From the NCBI RefSeq assembly GCF_048128805.1, contig NC_136003.1, positions 26,286,885 through 26,350,884 on the forward strand: DNA of 64,000 nt. Direction: 5' to 3'. The translations under genes and the position numbers were made by a program. The stretch's first letter is position 1, and every line of letters starts with the position of its first letter. The notes under the pieces were generated by a model. That model was not told where the DNA came from. It worked only from the letters and a program-made list of their open reading frames with translations, and searched no databases. The stretch is from Centroberyx gerrardi (taxonomy: Eukaryota > Chordata > Actinopteri > Beryciformes > Berycidae). This document shows, one piece after another, positions 33,301-64,000 of the stretch.

Positions 33301-34504
33301 TTTCAAAGCATTTGCGGTGTTGTATGTCGATGTAGCGGTTCGAGTCATGTTTGATAGTAGCCGGTTTCTGCAGAAAGTGCCAATGAGGAATCGTAGACTG
33401 CATTCGCACAGACTGATGGAGAACAGGCGAGGCTTTCAGGTTGGTTACGCGATGGCCGCTCTCTCAACAATATAGGGATTTTATGTGAAAACAATGGGTT
33501 CGTCATTTTTAGAGGCGTATTATTGCATTGACTAACTACCGGAATGATAGCGGCATCGTTTTAGTTCATCAGTTTTGCTCAAGGGCAGAATCGGAGATGC
33601 CCGTTTTCTGTTACGGACTCTGTGTTTTTCTTGTTCGTCTCCTAGGCCTGGCGTTAGCTGCCTACACTTTAGCGGCGGGTTGCTAGTACTTTCGGATGAG
33701 CGGGCAATATGTCCAGAAGAGGCGGGTGCGGGTTTTAGGCTAACCGGAGGCAAAATAAGTCCGTTGAACGTCAAAGAGAGGTGCATACCACGGACGTCAC
33801 CAACAAGATGATAACACTGTCGGCAGAGGTTAAAAAAGATTAGAGTTTGACTCCTAACTTGATATGCTTGCTAGTTAGCAGTGCGCGCTAGCTAATGGTA
33901 GCGTTAACTTGCCCTAGCATAACCGAGGAGGGATAACTGAATTAACGTTAGCGAACTAACGTGTGAACTAACGTTAGGTTGTTTGACGGAATAATTGGGA
34001 GCCCGAGTTAACGTGTGTATAATGTGAACCATGTCTTGACGCTATTATCCGTTTCTTTGCATTTTGTTGGTGTTTGTTAGCTTTAGCTATCATTAGGCTG
34101 CTAGCTGAACTCACTGGTTAGTGACGTAACGGTGGTCATTGTTTTGACAGCAGGCAGCATCTTGGCCGAGTGTGAAAATGTCTTGATAATTATCGCTCAT
34201 ATTTCTTTATTTTTATTCCTCTGTGTTAGAAACTGAATAGTCATAGACAGTGGTCGAAGAAAGTAAATGTTTGGCTAATTTGTGTGACGCAGCTGATGGT
34301 AATGTTACCATGCAAGGCACATACTACGAACGGACATGCATGTTTTGTCTGTAGGAAGAGTATCATTTCAAAACAATTAAGATGCAGTTAACAATGTTAT
34401 AACTCAGCTGTTTAGCCAGTGTTATTCTGGTGCTGTGTTTTTGCTCCCAAACATTATCTGCTGCACTGCATCTAAAATCATGCATTTCCTCTCCCAGTTG
34501 TAGG
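33301..34504 (+). promoter_or_regulatory. setd1a: setd1a promoter and 5' untranslated region
   Basis: The stretch before the first coding exon is richer in CpG than its neighbours (about 33540-34000) and carries several GTTAGC/CGTTA words. The coding exon is preceded by an acceptor ending TTGTAG at 34503, one base before the ATG. At least one non-coding first exon therefore lies upstream, probably between 33400 and 33850, but its donor cannot be chosen confidently. Confidence 0.45.
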
Positions 34505-52537
<18,033 letters not shown>

Positions 52538-54765
52538 CAGCCGCACTTCTCTTCTTCTTCACTTGCCAACAGGAATGGACGAGTTCCCAACCAGACCCCC
52601 CCCCCTCCCTCCCCCACCCCTCCGCCAGCATCAGACTGTACCTCGAAACAAAGCCACCCTTCCACAGCCCACACCTGCTCCTCCGGACGGCCACACCGCC
52701 GTCCTCACCGTACCCAGGAAACAGAGACGCACACACTTGCACTTTTCACGCACACTTTTCATTCACTTGGCAATTTCACAGGCCATTACTTGAGGGGATT
52801 GTGAAGCCTGGCGTGTGAAAACTATGAGGGGGCCTCTGCTTCAGCATTAGCTCTTCTGTAGCAGTATTGTTCGACTGACTGGGGAAATGCGTTCCGACCA
52901 AGTTGTTCCGCGCAACCAGGCATGAAAGGTCTTTTTCTTTTTCCACGCCAATAACCTTTTCGAGGAAGACAATGGAAACTGATCAACACCGGTACTGTGT
53001 GTCCGCCTCGGCTCACGTAATCTTCAGCCTGGATTGCTTTGCCAGTGTCAAACCCCCCCCCACCCAACCCACCAACCCAGATCCGCACACAGACGCACAG
53101 GAACATCGACAAATAAATTCAGGGTTTTTAAAGGCGCTTGTTCGGAGCGCAGTTTTAAGATACTCCAACCGATTTGGTCTTCAGTTATGCAAGATTTCCA
53201 AGTATGAAGATTGTTTTGGAGCTTTCTTTTCATTTCATAGTATTATATATTAATATTACTATTATTGTTGTTATTGTTATTTAGTTGCGTTAGCTGTAAG
53301 TATCTTACAGTGAGATGAGCTTCAGTGTGCCCGCCCACTGTCCTCAGTGGCTTGTGATTCACCAGCCCCATAAAACTAGTGTTTCCCTCCTCCGCTGTGC
53401 GTGGCTCTCCCGCTTTGCCACAACCTGGTGTCTGGATGAGAGTAATGGCCCTTGAACTGTTGCTTTTAACCGTGCAAACATTGGTCAGATAAATTGCAGC
53501 GCAAAGTTTTGTTTTTACATGGCTGCTGAGTTTTCCTCTGCAGGCTCAGCACTACACAGAATTGGACTGTGTTTGTTCTTTTACATCTTCCCCTAGTTTG
53601 ATGCTGTGTCACCCAAGGGTCCCGTGACGAGAACCCGATGGGTGTTTGCTCTGTAGGACCAAGATCGCTAAAAATACCCCCCCACCCCCCACCAATGTAT
53701 GTGTGTATGTGTCTGTCTGCCTGTGTGCGTTTATCTGCTCCTTCCCCCGGTATCTGTGCGTGTTTTATTTTAAACCAGCAAATGTCAGAGCGTTTGTTCA
53801 ACAGTCAGGAAAACATTTTCTGTGAGTTCTCCTTTAATTAATTTGCCGTTTCATTAAGACAGAGATTACTACCAAACTTCCTGCAGACCCCAGTACAGAT
53901 GTGCGGTCAGTGTTGTTCAACTTAGTCACTCTGTGTGCTCTGAATGTTTTTAAAAGGCACATTTATTTGATTAGGTCAGGTCTGTTTCTAGGTCTAATGT
54001 CTAGTTTTAGTCAATTTTCAGTGTTTGTTTAATCCCCCCCCCCAACGTTTTTTTTTTTGGCCTCTTCAAAATGCATTAGTATATATATATTTTACAAGAG
54101 GGTGTGCCGAAGTTTGCCCCATATGAAACATCCCTCCCTGAAGAATCTATTCGCTTAATATGAGCAAATGTACTGCATTCAGTTTCTTTGGAGTGTAGGT
54201 GTGAGCTGTGTGTGTGCCTGCTAGATAGATCAACTGGTTTGTGATAAGCTGCAGACAGACGGGTGCGTATGGCCCTTGTGGTGTGTCTCTGTTTTTCATA
54301 TGGTTTCTCAGCTCACGCGTATGGCCGTCCCAAGTTTTTAAGCTTTCATTTTGAATTTTTAACTAGCAGAAGCACTCTCTTCTCATTTTTGTTCCCTCCC
54401 AAACAGGAAACTGTGTAAGATATTTCTTGTTGCAATGAAAGCCTTTCAGTACAAACCAACCCTCTTTACTACAGGATAAAAAGATGAAAGAAAAAAATTC
54501 AAAGAAATAAATGTAAATATTGTAGAGGTGTTTGTTTCTCGTAGAAACACACTGATTCCAAGCTGTAAATATGTTGTTCCTTTTCCTCTCTCCATGAGGA
54601 GGAAACATGTACATACCTTCCATTCAGTTATTTTTTATTGTTTTTTCCTTTTAATTTGATGATTATTATTTTAATATTATTTGCAATATTTCTCTTGTAT
54701 TAATGCGTTGGACCCTTTATTAATGGTGCATTAAAATATTTTTTAAATAAATTACAGGCTCATGT
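52538..54765 (+). other. setd1a: setd1a 3' untranslated region
   Basis: About 2.2 kb of non-coding sequence follows the stop codon, starting with a proline-codon-like C-rich tract. It ends near a canonical AATAAA at 54746-54751. C-runs at 53046-53054 and 54024-54032 and T-runs are present. No further exon is seen. Confidence 0.75.
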
Positions 54766-57500
54766 TGTTTTTCTCGTGTAACTTTTGGGTGTCTTTGTTC
54801 TGAGGTTTTAAATGTTGGAAACACTGTAGGTTCAGACTGTCAGAGGAGTTTGCAGACTGTTATTATCTCCATATGGAGCATACTAACTGGCAATTAAAGT
54901 TTTTTTTCCATGCCACGTAGCAAAATCTTAATTAACCCACTATAGAATCACATGCAACTAGGTCTTGGGGTAAAATCTGCATAGTGACGTGTAGTAAACA
55001 GGAAGTTGCTTGCTTGCTACAAACTTTCCTTGAGATCAGGGACACACTCATCACTGAAATTGCACCTGCAGCCTCGATGCTTCCTGTGCAGACGAGCAGG
55101 ACGTGCAAAAGAGAGATGTTGAAATCTGACCTCCGAATACAGGAATTCACAGTCATCAAGTGACGACAGAGGAAAAGGAGAAGAGCTGGGGAAGCTCACT
55201 GATTTACCAGCTGGAGGTCTGGGTTGGAAAATCATTGAATGTCTGGTTGAGGTGCTTCCCCCCCTAATCACAGGAGCCTCTGCTCTGACTCATGGATCAT
55301 ATTGTTGAAATCAGTTACACTGCTGTTTGTGAGGTGCGCTGTTTATATCATGCCATCAGCATCTTTGTAAGGACTAGCAACTATTTGTCTTTTACCATTT
55401 ATCCTGTTTGTCACAGAGATCAGCTCTGTTATCACAACAGCAGAGAGAGCAACAATCATTAAATGGAATTCAAGCATTGAAATTACTTGGAGTATCTATG
55501 TCAGACTCAAGTTTAGTTGAGTTAAAAGTTTAGTTAAAATACTACAGTGATAAAGAAATGTGTTGATAAAGAAGAAACAATTGAATGATTGATGATGTGG
55601 AAATGAATTGGCACAAGTTAGACAGGAAAAAAACAAAGCAGTTACAAGAACATCTGAGAGGCCAGCTGATCAGCTGATGGTCCAGAAATGATACTTTTCC
55701 GGTTGTGTTGTCCGTGGAAAGGTATAATTTGTGATTTTCCTCTGAGTCACGAACGGACTGACTGGAACTCTGAAATGAAAGGAAATTCCTCTTCTGTTTG
55801 CGTGTGGGTGTGTGTGTGTGTGTGTGTGTGTGTAAATGCCTACGTGTTTACCTCAAAGTGTTTATACTCCATAGTGCAGCAGGTGAGGTGATTTCCCTCG
55901 CTGTCTGCACGACTTACAGGAAATGTTTTGCCAATCTTTGTCATGTGTGGGACCCCAAAATAGATCCACATTTGACCCCTGACCCCATTTGATAAAAGTC
56001 TGTCTCATTGAACCCCATCTGAGAAGATTTAGTTATGATTTCATGCAGAATTATATAGCCGTGTTTACTGCAGGTGAGGAGATTACATTGGAGTAGACAC
56101 TATCATTATTATACATTATATCTTTGTTCTGATCTCTAGTGCATGAAATAACAGTGAAAGGAACTGTCTTCATTGTGCTGAGATGTCCCCAGACCCCAGT
56201 TTGGGCACCACTGACTTACAGTTTTGTGATGTTGTAATGAACCTTGATGGAAGCCAGGTTCGGATGAGGCAACAAACACAAAGAGACCAGATGTGAGAGG
56301 CGATAAGAACGTGAATGAAGTCCAGCATTAGTGCAGGCCAGGCCGCTGAAGTTAAAGTCTACAAAGAGGAAGAATGAAGAGAGAGAGAGAGGGAGAGGGA
56401 GGAAGTCTGCCATTTGTGGCTGTATAGACCAAACCAGAGGAGATATATAAAGCAGACCAGCAGCTGAAATCAGTATCATTTTGTGTATCAAAGTATTACA
56501 GTGAGCTTCTGACTGCATGTGTGCCTTAGGCTCCAGTATTGCGGCACACCTGCAGTTTCGGATGACCTGGTGAACAAGAGGATAATAAACCTTGAACAGT
56601 CTCCCTTGTCTAATCTGTGACCACCTGGTGGAAGGCTACAGGAGAGTCTAAAGGCCTTGATAATGAAGACTCTGGCCAGAGTTTCAAGGACTAAGTAAGT
56701 AACTAAAGAAGTCTCCCATGAGGTTTCTTTCAGCTGCGTCAGCTGCGTCAAGCCACCCAGAGTTAGCCACAAAAACACCGTATTTTATTTTGAAAGCAAA
56801 GCAAGCTTTCAAAATAAAATAATAAAATCTGTCACTTCGGAAAAACGTATTTGGGTGTATAAAACAACATACAATTGTATCAAAATCAACAGAGTTATTA
56901 CATATAACACGGATTGAAGCTCTGGCTGTAAATAGATACTAAAAGTATTCACTAAAAAAAGTGTATATTGTATGACAGTGCCTGATGAAAGAGCGCCCTA
57001 TATGGATGGAAGGTAAACTCATCTAACTCAGTTTACTCACTTTTTTTATATATATATAATAATAGAGTTACTTCTCCTTTTAGGACTGATGTCTTTAAGA
57101 GATAAATGTATAGTATATTAGTATATTAGTATAGTACATTGTAGTAAGCAGTGCCAAACTGATTATTAATATAGTATATTTTATATAGTTATATAAAAAA
57201 GAGTCATATACAGGAGAAAAAATATTAATTAATACTTCCTAAAAATATAGTTGAGTTTTGTTTATAATGGTGGTTGCCTCCATTATAATGCTCATCGACT
57301 GGAGGTCAGAGTTCACCAAGGACATTTTTGGGGGAAAAGCACCATTTTTTCATCTACAGCAGATTCTTCCTCACGTGTTTCTATTTTCACTTTGGTAATT
57401 TGTATTAGCCATAAAACGTTCCAGCACTACTAAAATTTCATTTTGAAAGTCTTTACCGGAAGTTCTGTTGTTTATTTCGGTTACCTTGACGCTAGATCCC
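54766..57500. other. Intergenic DNA between setd1a and hsd3b7
   Basis: No gene is seen. It holds a GT run (about 55809-55832), a GA-rich tract (56375-56402), a tandem AGCTGCGTC pair near 56735 and a perfect hairpin at 56781-56821. The last few hundred bases are presumably the hsd3b7 promoter; there is no clear TATA box. Confidence 0.5.
56781..56821. repeat. Perfect 17-bp inverted repeat
   Basis: TATTTTATTTTGAAAGC (56781-56797) faces its exact complement (56805-56821) across a 7-base loop. AT-rich; possibly the core of an old foldback element. Confidence 0.85.
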
Positions 57501-57626
57501 GCCCATCGAATCGCTGGTTGGTTGGCCGTTGAGCACAGCAGGCAACTTATTACGACCGGTATGCAGAGGAAGGGAGGACAGACTCAGGATCGAGAGTAGA
57601 GCTGTCACTCCAATAAGAGCAACAAA

Positions 57627-60600
57627 ATGTCTGAAAAACAGTCGGGTCTCGTCTATTTGATCACCGGCGGCTGCGGTTTTCTCGGCCAACACCTGTTGCA
57701 AGTTCTGCTGGAGAAGGAAGACAAACTAGCGGAGGTCAGACTGTTCGACAAACACGTAGACTCGACTTTCAATGGACACAGCACAGGTAAGCCGAACTGC
57801 GACTGTCTGTCCGTACCATCTATTATCGCATTTGTGACTATATCTAGCCTCCTTCAATTCGGCATATCTATGATCTACCAACTAGTTCTTGTTTCAAAGT
57901 AATTTCAGCTTTTGTAATTTGTTCACATTGCTCGCTGCATCCCTCCACGGCGAATTTTGGTGGAAGCAGGTTGAGCATCAAATTTTCAAGTTCAAATTTT
58001 ATTGAAATAAGTACTGCTTGGTGGATCATATGTATGCCGAATTGAAGTGTCTCTTGAAATTCAGATTAGCTTTTGTGTCATGTTTTAAGCGATATGCACG
58101 TTTGCCGATAAGCTAGCCACATTAAACTGCCAGATTTTGTAATAGAACTTTGGTGTAACCTTTTCCCCCATATGAGAGAACGGCACGTATAGGTGCTAGT
58201 TCATATCTTTGCGTCAACGTTATATCGCTATAACGTTACTTGCTAACACGTGGGCGTTCTGTTCTGTGTATTTTTGCTGTTGCCCTATTTCAAATCCGAA
58301 ACGGTCTGTTTTTTCTCCTATGAAACTGCGTTTGTTTAAAGCCAACTTCTGTAATGATTTCGTTAAGCCGTTGAATTACCACAGGCACCAGTCAGACACC
58401 AGCTGGAGCTATTCAAATCAAGCTAGCCCTAATGAAAAATCCCAGTAATATTCCTATAATGTTCCTTATAGTGTTTCTGTGGTGCTCAGTGAGTCTATAG
58501 TGACCTTCGCGCTCAACATGGTATTCTGTATCTCCTATGATATCACGGTAATATTCTAATAATATTTCTATTTACTATTCTAGTTTATATCTTTGCTGGG
58601 ATATTTGTATAGTATCCTTTTAATATGTATTATAGGATTTTAGGTGATGAAGCAGACTTCATTCAAATGCACCACCAGCTACCATACATGCAGCCACTTT
58701 CACCAGCTCACTGAAAACAATGGAGATGACTAGGCTTTATTTTATTGGCAAGCACTTGTCAATATTTTATTGGGATGATACACCAAGGGTACGATGTGAA
58801 TAACATGGAAGATGAGTTACCTATTAGGCTACAGGAGAGCAATGAAGCATTAGAGTACAGCAGCATTCTGCATCTGGGCATGCAAAGAGACAGTGGGAAA
58901 ACATTAATTTCCCCCATATGCTGCATGGTGTTGAGCAGGTCAGCCTGCAGAGACATGGCCCTGGATCCACAGCCCGGCCAACTCCCCTAGATTTCCTGTC
59001 CCGGATGAGGATGTTCGAATTTGTCAATGAATAGTTTGTCATCACTGTCCCATTACTCACTTGGTGACAGTTTACAACCGGCTCTGCCTGGCTTTCAGAG
59101 GAATCAGATTCATTGGCTTGTCACTCAAGTCTAAACTTCCAGTGCTTGTGAAGCTATGTAGGTATTTACTTGGAATTCCAGGTTGTGACCTGCGTGTGTG
59201 TGTGTTTGTGTGTGGGTGTGGGGTGGGTTGGAGGGTGTGTGTGTGTGGCTCATTACATGCTATCTGTTTCTGTCTTGTTTTATCCTTGCTTCCTACCTGA
59301 AAAGAACAGAAATCAGATTTAACCAAAATGCTAAGCTGTGTGTTTCCTGTTCCCTGGTGAAAACGCATGTCATCAGATGAGAGTATTAGGTTACATTCAA
59401 TAACAGTACGGCTTTTTCATTCGCCAGTCCAGGAGATGTGCCCGGCCAAGCTGAAGGGGATCTCTCCCCTGCAGTGGAAAATGCTTTGTTCGGCCTTCAT
59501 TATTTATTCCCATCACTGAAGCCTGCTGTTGATGCAGTGCTGGAGGTGAGGCCCGAGAGAGAGCAGTAATCAGAGAACTCATAGTCTCAGTAACACCCTG
59601 ATAACCCAACTCTCACAGCACAAGGCAGATGAGAAGTTGACTGCTTAATTTGGTTCATGTTTCCACTAATTAGAATGCAGACACACGTCTCTAAAATTAC
59701 AGATGGAGTGCAAACTTCAGAAGGAGTATATATTATCAATGATCTGCGTCTCTCACCATAACTGCTGAAACTGTTTGTTCCCGTGGCAGGACACTTTGTC
59801 CTTTGGTTATCAGCTGAACCCATTTCAAGGACAACGGACATAAGGCGTGAACAGACGAGGGCCGGGTCTTTTTGTTCCAAACCGTCAAGGATGGGAAAAG
59901 GGAACAGTTGTTTCCCTATGTAACAGTTGCCTTCCAAGTTAAAAAGCTTTGAAAAAGCACAAAGGCTTTGTATAGTGTGAGGTCATTTGTCTTGTGTAAA
60001 AATGAAAATCTATAAACAGGATTCAAACAGTGTCCTCAAACAACATTGTTGTTTTTGGAGTTAATGAGGCAGCAAAGTGACGTTACTTTCGACCAAACAC
60101 CTATTCAAATTTTCCCCAATTTCCCACAGGATACATTTCTACTTCCGCTGCTCTTAGAAACTCGCATGCCAGCAGTGACGGACTGGCCAAGCGGCCCCAC
60201 CTTGCCACATTGATCTAAAAAACAAAAGAAAAAAAGAAAAACGAAATGATTTTGTCTTTGATGATTTTCATTGAAAATAACTTATTTCAGCAGCCCAAAA
60301 CATTTTATATTGGCCCTCATATATTTGTACTTTTTAATAAATACACACGCATTTTCTCGCGATCAACTCGTTGCTACACAACGCAACGTTAGCTAGTGGA
60401 AATGACAAGGGATGATGGGAGGTATTATATGATAGACAGAACACGGTAGAAAAATTACGCCAGGCTAAAAGAAAATCACAGTATTGTGTGCATTGTTGTC
60501 GGCATTCATCAGCGATTGCAGTGTTTCGGTTGCGTGTGTGTTCTGTGTTCCGGATTTCTGCATTCTAGTCAGTCTGTATGGTTTTATCTCAAGCTTTTTA

Positions 60601-62166
60601 TGTTAACTATTGGGGTTGGTGTTGAGTTTGGAAATAGGGCCGTTGTGTCGCAAATGCCAGGGCCGTTTTTTGATCCCAGTCCGTCACTGCCAGTGTGCAG
60701 TTCTTGTGAAAACAATCTTGATCCAGGATCTTGTTGCCTGCAGTGCTTACTTTGTAAATGATGAGGTCCCGGAACACCAAGTGGTCGGTGTTCCCGCGGG
60801 TCGGTCTGGAGGGAAAAGGTTCCGGAACATATCAAGACGACAAGCGCATTGGAGGCACGGTGGTGCTCAGTGCAGCCATATAGCTTACTGTAGACCTAAC
60901 AGCCTAAACATTACTAAATGACCGACTATATGACCTTAGAGCTCCGACTACTGGGGACCTATAACAATATTTGATTATTGTATAGGCTACATAATGCTCA
61001 TTTTGTCCAAACCGATGGGTTTTTACAAACCTGCCCTTCAAGTAGTGGACTAAAGATATAACTGCGCTGTGCACAACATAAAAATGCACACATACTTGGC
61101 TGTGAGATATCCTAATCATACATAAACAAATCAAGGAAACTGCAATGGCTTCAACCATTTACCAGACAAATTCTGGCTGGATTAGTTACGCATTAATATT
61201 CAACACAAATACTTTCATAGGTTATCTATTTTGAACGTAGGAAACAATGTCAGCGAATAATGAAATGACAGCAATAAAACGTGCCATGGTCATGCCATGC
61301 AGCTAGATGTAGACCTAAATGTGCACACTCAGCTTTTGAAATGCCCACATTGATGTGGCTTACAGCCCTTCACGTCAGCCAATTTTATTACCAATTATTT
61401 CTGGACACTCAACATAACATGCGCAATTGCCCACATATTTAATTGTGGGACTTACAGGTCCGCACTCCAAATAATTTCTGTTTTCATCTACGCAAATATG
61501 AATTTAGATGTTATTGTCCCAGCAGAGAACTGTAACACATTTACAAAAAAAAAAACATGCTTACCTTGTCTAATTTTCCAAAAATAGTCCACACAGCGAA
61601 CATATGGACAGCAAATTCAACTGTCTTTTAGCCATGACGATGTCTGAAGTTTACCATAACACATCTGCAGAGCAGCTCACTCATGTGACGTGATTACTAT
61701 GCGCTTGCTGCTACTTTCTAATAGGGTCTAATGGGGTAATCACCTGTCTTCATATGGAAATGAGCCAATTCGGTTTTTGCAATGGAGGGGAAAGGAAGAG
61801 TCAACTACTGGGATTATTACATGGCAGACAAAAAAAAAAACGTTCATGCCACCAAAGGTGCTGGGTCCACGCAAATAAGTACCAGAATGCAGGTAGTCCA
61901 AAACCGCAAGGTGCCGGATCCTGTTCCGGCAGGATCCGGCACAAATTAAGCACTGGTTGCCTGTGATTCAGACTCCCGATAATCGTTGTGTCTTCCTGTC
62001 CCTCCCACAGACCGGGTGAAGGTGCAGGTGATTCAGGGGGACATCACAGACTATCCCATGGTGCTGGAGGTGTCCCGCGGGGCCGACGTGGTCATCCACA
62101 CGGCCAGCCTGGTGGACGTCTGGCACCGCGTCCCAGAGGCCGTCATCAACGCCGTCAACGTCAAAG
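57627..62166 (+). CDS. hsd3b7: 3-beta-hydroxy-delta5-C27-steroid dehydrogenase, 5' part
   Basis: Two coding exons are present, 57627-57786 and 62011-62166, joined in phase 1 and ending in phase 1 at a good donor (GTGAGG). The remaining exons lie beyond the window. The protein begins MSEKQSGLVYLITGGCGFLG, with the Rossmann NAD-binding motif TGGCGFLGQH, and continues EVRLFDKHVDS, GDITDYP, VVIHTASLVDVW and NAVNVK, typical of the 3-beta-HSD family. The start resembles HSD3B7 (KLVYLVTGGCGFLGEH) more than HSD3B1/2, and HSD3B7 neighbours SETD1A in human. HSD3B7 acts in the ER membrane on 7-alpha-hydroxylated sterols in bile-acid synthesis. The catalytic Tyr-x3-Lys is not in the window. The first intron holds a hAT-like element. 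Confidence 0.9.
57787..60172 (+). other. hsd3b7: First part of hsd3b7 intron 1
   Basis: Non-coding DNA with one GT/TG-rich tract (about 59193-59250) and no recognisable exon or bounded transposon. The small open frames here look like chance. Confidence 0.5.
60173..60689. mobile_element. hAT-like element in hsd3b7 intron 1
   Basis: Both ends read CAGTGACGGACTGG going inward (right end complemented), and both continue into a GGCC-containing segment. The length is 517 bases with no transposase frame. The flanks show no convincing 8-base duplication, so the family call rests on the termini. Confidence 0.75.
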
Positions 62167-62387
62167 GTGAGGCACGGGTGGAGGGAATACATGAGAAGCG
62201 GGAAGGGGAACAGCAATCGGAAAGAGAGAGAGAGGGGAAAAGGACAGGGAGGAGAAAGAAAGAGAGAGAGAGAGACTAATGATAGGCGGTTCAGTTGTCT
62301 GGATCATCTACAGTAGGAAACCACCAAAGCAACAGAGGAAGCACACACTCTGCTTTGACCTTTGGTATATGGCTCTCCAGATCCGAT

Positions 62388-63052
62388 ATCATGGAGGTTC
62401 CTCCCTGACCACAGCTATGAAAACAGCCTGTCAAAGCTGTGAAGAAATTTGAACTTCTCTGCATATTATTTTGTTGATTCAATTGTTCAATAATGTTTCT
62501 GTAAACTAATCCTTCATCTAAAGGCAGCAGTGTATCCCAGAGTTTCTTCTACCGCTGAATAGGTGTGGTGGGTCATCCTGCGTTAAAGAGCTGCTAACTC
62601 TAAATGAATTTCATTAGTCTGCCGTTCAGTGGAGAGTTTGAGTGTCACATGATGGTCTAAATCAGTTATTCTCAACCTTTTTCATATCAAGGATCCCTAA
62701 TTTAGTACAGATTAGGGCCACAGACCCCCATGCGATTACATTTTGTCTCTCGGACCAAAATCGAATCAAATTGTTATTGTTGGTCCAGAATTGCATGACC
62801 ATCTGTGTTGCAGGTAGAGAGGTAACAGTGAAGCTATGATCAAAGAAGTCGTTCTTCTACTTTCTCTAAATGTGTTAACTTTTTGTAAATGAAATAATGG
62901 TGAAGTTAAACAACTCATCAATTTGCTGGGGACCCCCCTGGAACCCCCTTAAGGCCCCCTGGTGGTCCCCGGACCCCATGTTAAGAACTACTGGTCTATG
63001 CTGTTTCAGAGGCTTTTCCACCCTGACAGGAATAACATTCTGGGGGAAACAC
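62388..63052. repeat. Reverse-oriented relative of the kcnh6-intron MITE
   Basis: Read on the opposite strand it aligns with the element at 8019-8528. Shared blocks include CATGGAGGTTCCTCCCTGAC, CACAGCTA, AAAGAGCTGCTAACTC/CCC, TGGAGAGTTT and TGTTTCAGAGGCTTTTC. It is split by a younger hAT element (62663-62993). Its outer ends are less clear than those of the kcnh6 copy. Confidence 0.75.
62663..62993. mobile_element. hAT MITE nested in an older repeat
   Basis: Starts CAGTTATTCTCAACC and ends TTAAGAACTACTG, the usual ends of a hAT element. The flank GTCTAAAT on the left is partly repeated as GTCTATGC on the right. The kcnh6-intron relative reads through this point without it (its complement has GCTCTAAATGTTGTTTCAG), so the empty site is visible within the window. 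Confidence 0.85.
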
Positions 63053-63306
63053 AGAAACTTGTCCAACTGGTCCAATTTGGCACACAACATCAGCTATCGG
63101 CAGCTTACAAAGATATATCGGCCTTCAGAAACCCGTACGGGGCCATGATGGTTCCTGTGGATTCATCACCTCTCCCTTCCTTCGTTTCCCTGGAACACGG
63201 CGGCAATAACGCCGCCATTCACATATTCAAACAAAGAAGTGCGTCGGTGTGATGCAGTGCAGCATTTGACTGGTGATGAATAGTGTGGCTGTTTCCCTGT
63301 GTGCCT

Positions 63307-63437
<131 letters not shown>

Positions 63438-63641
63438 ATGAGCTGTACATGACCAGGGACACCATAATGAAGATTTATTGATAGCAGCGTGTCAGGTGCT
63501 TTGCATGAAACTTAAAATTGGCTCACGTGTTTTATTTTAGGTGAATGTGATGATCTGTTAGTGAGCCACACCGAGTAATCAATTGCCCTCTTTGAATTTA
63601 TTAATGGCTAACTTATTTCCATCTGGAAGTTATTGTTGTTA

Positions 63642-63688
<47 letters not shown>

Positions 63689-64000
63689 TGTTTGCGTCTA
63701 CCTCCAAAACTGGACATATTGTGAAGGCATGTTTTTGGATCAGTTGAAATAGTTCCATTGATAACTGATGAGGATATTATAACTGTAGTGTAAATATAAT
63801 AATAATCAAAACATGATATAATACATTATAATACACGAGTAATATGGCATGTATTTATCACCAAGGCCTGCATTTGTCCTGGAAAAGGTTTTACTGTGGA
63901 AGTCAGTGGGAAGTGAAAGGAAACTTGGCCTGAAAAAGAATGTGCATTGTTTCTATCTTTGCACAGGAGGGTAGGAGGGTGATAATTTGTTTTTTTTTCT
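63438..64000. other. hsd3b7: hsd3b7 intron to window end
   Basis: No exon is recognised here. The expected next segment of the 3-beta-HSD protein (around GT..LLEAC and YTSS) is absent, so the gene continues past the window. Confidence 0.6.

Overview
This is vertebrate nuclear DNA, almost certainly from a teleost fish. It has spliced genes with GT-AG introns, long (GT)n microsatellites, several short hAT-type transposons of the kind common in fish, and proteins that follow their vertebrate orthologues exon by exon. I assembled the coding exons by hand from splice sites and conserved protein sequence; joined exons keep frame in every gene.

Layout. (1) 1-6386: non-coding upstream or intronic DNA of a potassium channel gene, with two candidate alternative first exons (2323-2349 and 4292-4438) and a ~1 kb inverted-repeat transposon. 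(2) 6387-16370, plus: ten coding exons of kcnh6 (ERG2-type channel), from S1 to the C-terminus; the PAS-domain exons are not in the window. Three tRNA-Cys(GCA) genes lie in its introns and a fourth lies just downstream. A hAT element sits exactly on one splice donor. (3) 20503-23061, minus: complete dcaf7, seven coding exons, 342 aa. (4) 25588-29668, plus: complete ccdc47, twelve coding exons, 490 aa, head-to-head with dcaf7 and with one GC-AG intron. (5) 34505-52537, plus: complete setd1a, twenty coding exons, 2234 aa, with one U12-type AT-AC intron. (6) 57627 onward, plus: the first two coding exons of hsd3b7; the rest lies beyond the window.

The genes do not form one pathway. kcnh6 encodes a voltage-gated K+ channel. 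dcaf7 encodes a WD40 scaffold. ccdc47 encodes an ER membrane-protein biogenesis factor. setd1a encodes the H3K4 methyltransferase of a COMPASS complex. hsd3b7 encodes a bile-acid synthesis enzyme. The order joins two human syntenic blocks: KCNH6-DCAF7-CCDC47 (17q23) and SETD1A-HSD3B7 (16p11.2). The junction lies in the repeat-bearing gap at about 30.3-33.3 kb.

The strongest observations are the hAT insertion that duplicates the kcnh6 splice donor, the AT-AC intron in setd1a, a putative ERG1b-like short kcnh6 isoform, the GC-AG intron in ccdc47, and pairs of related repeats in which one copy records the empty site for a transposon in the other. I found no previously undescribed multi-gene system.
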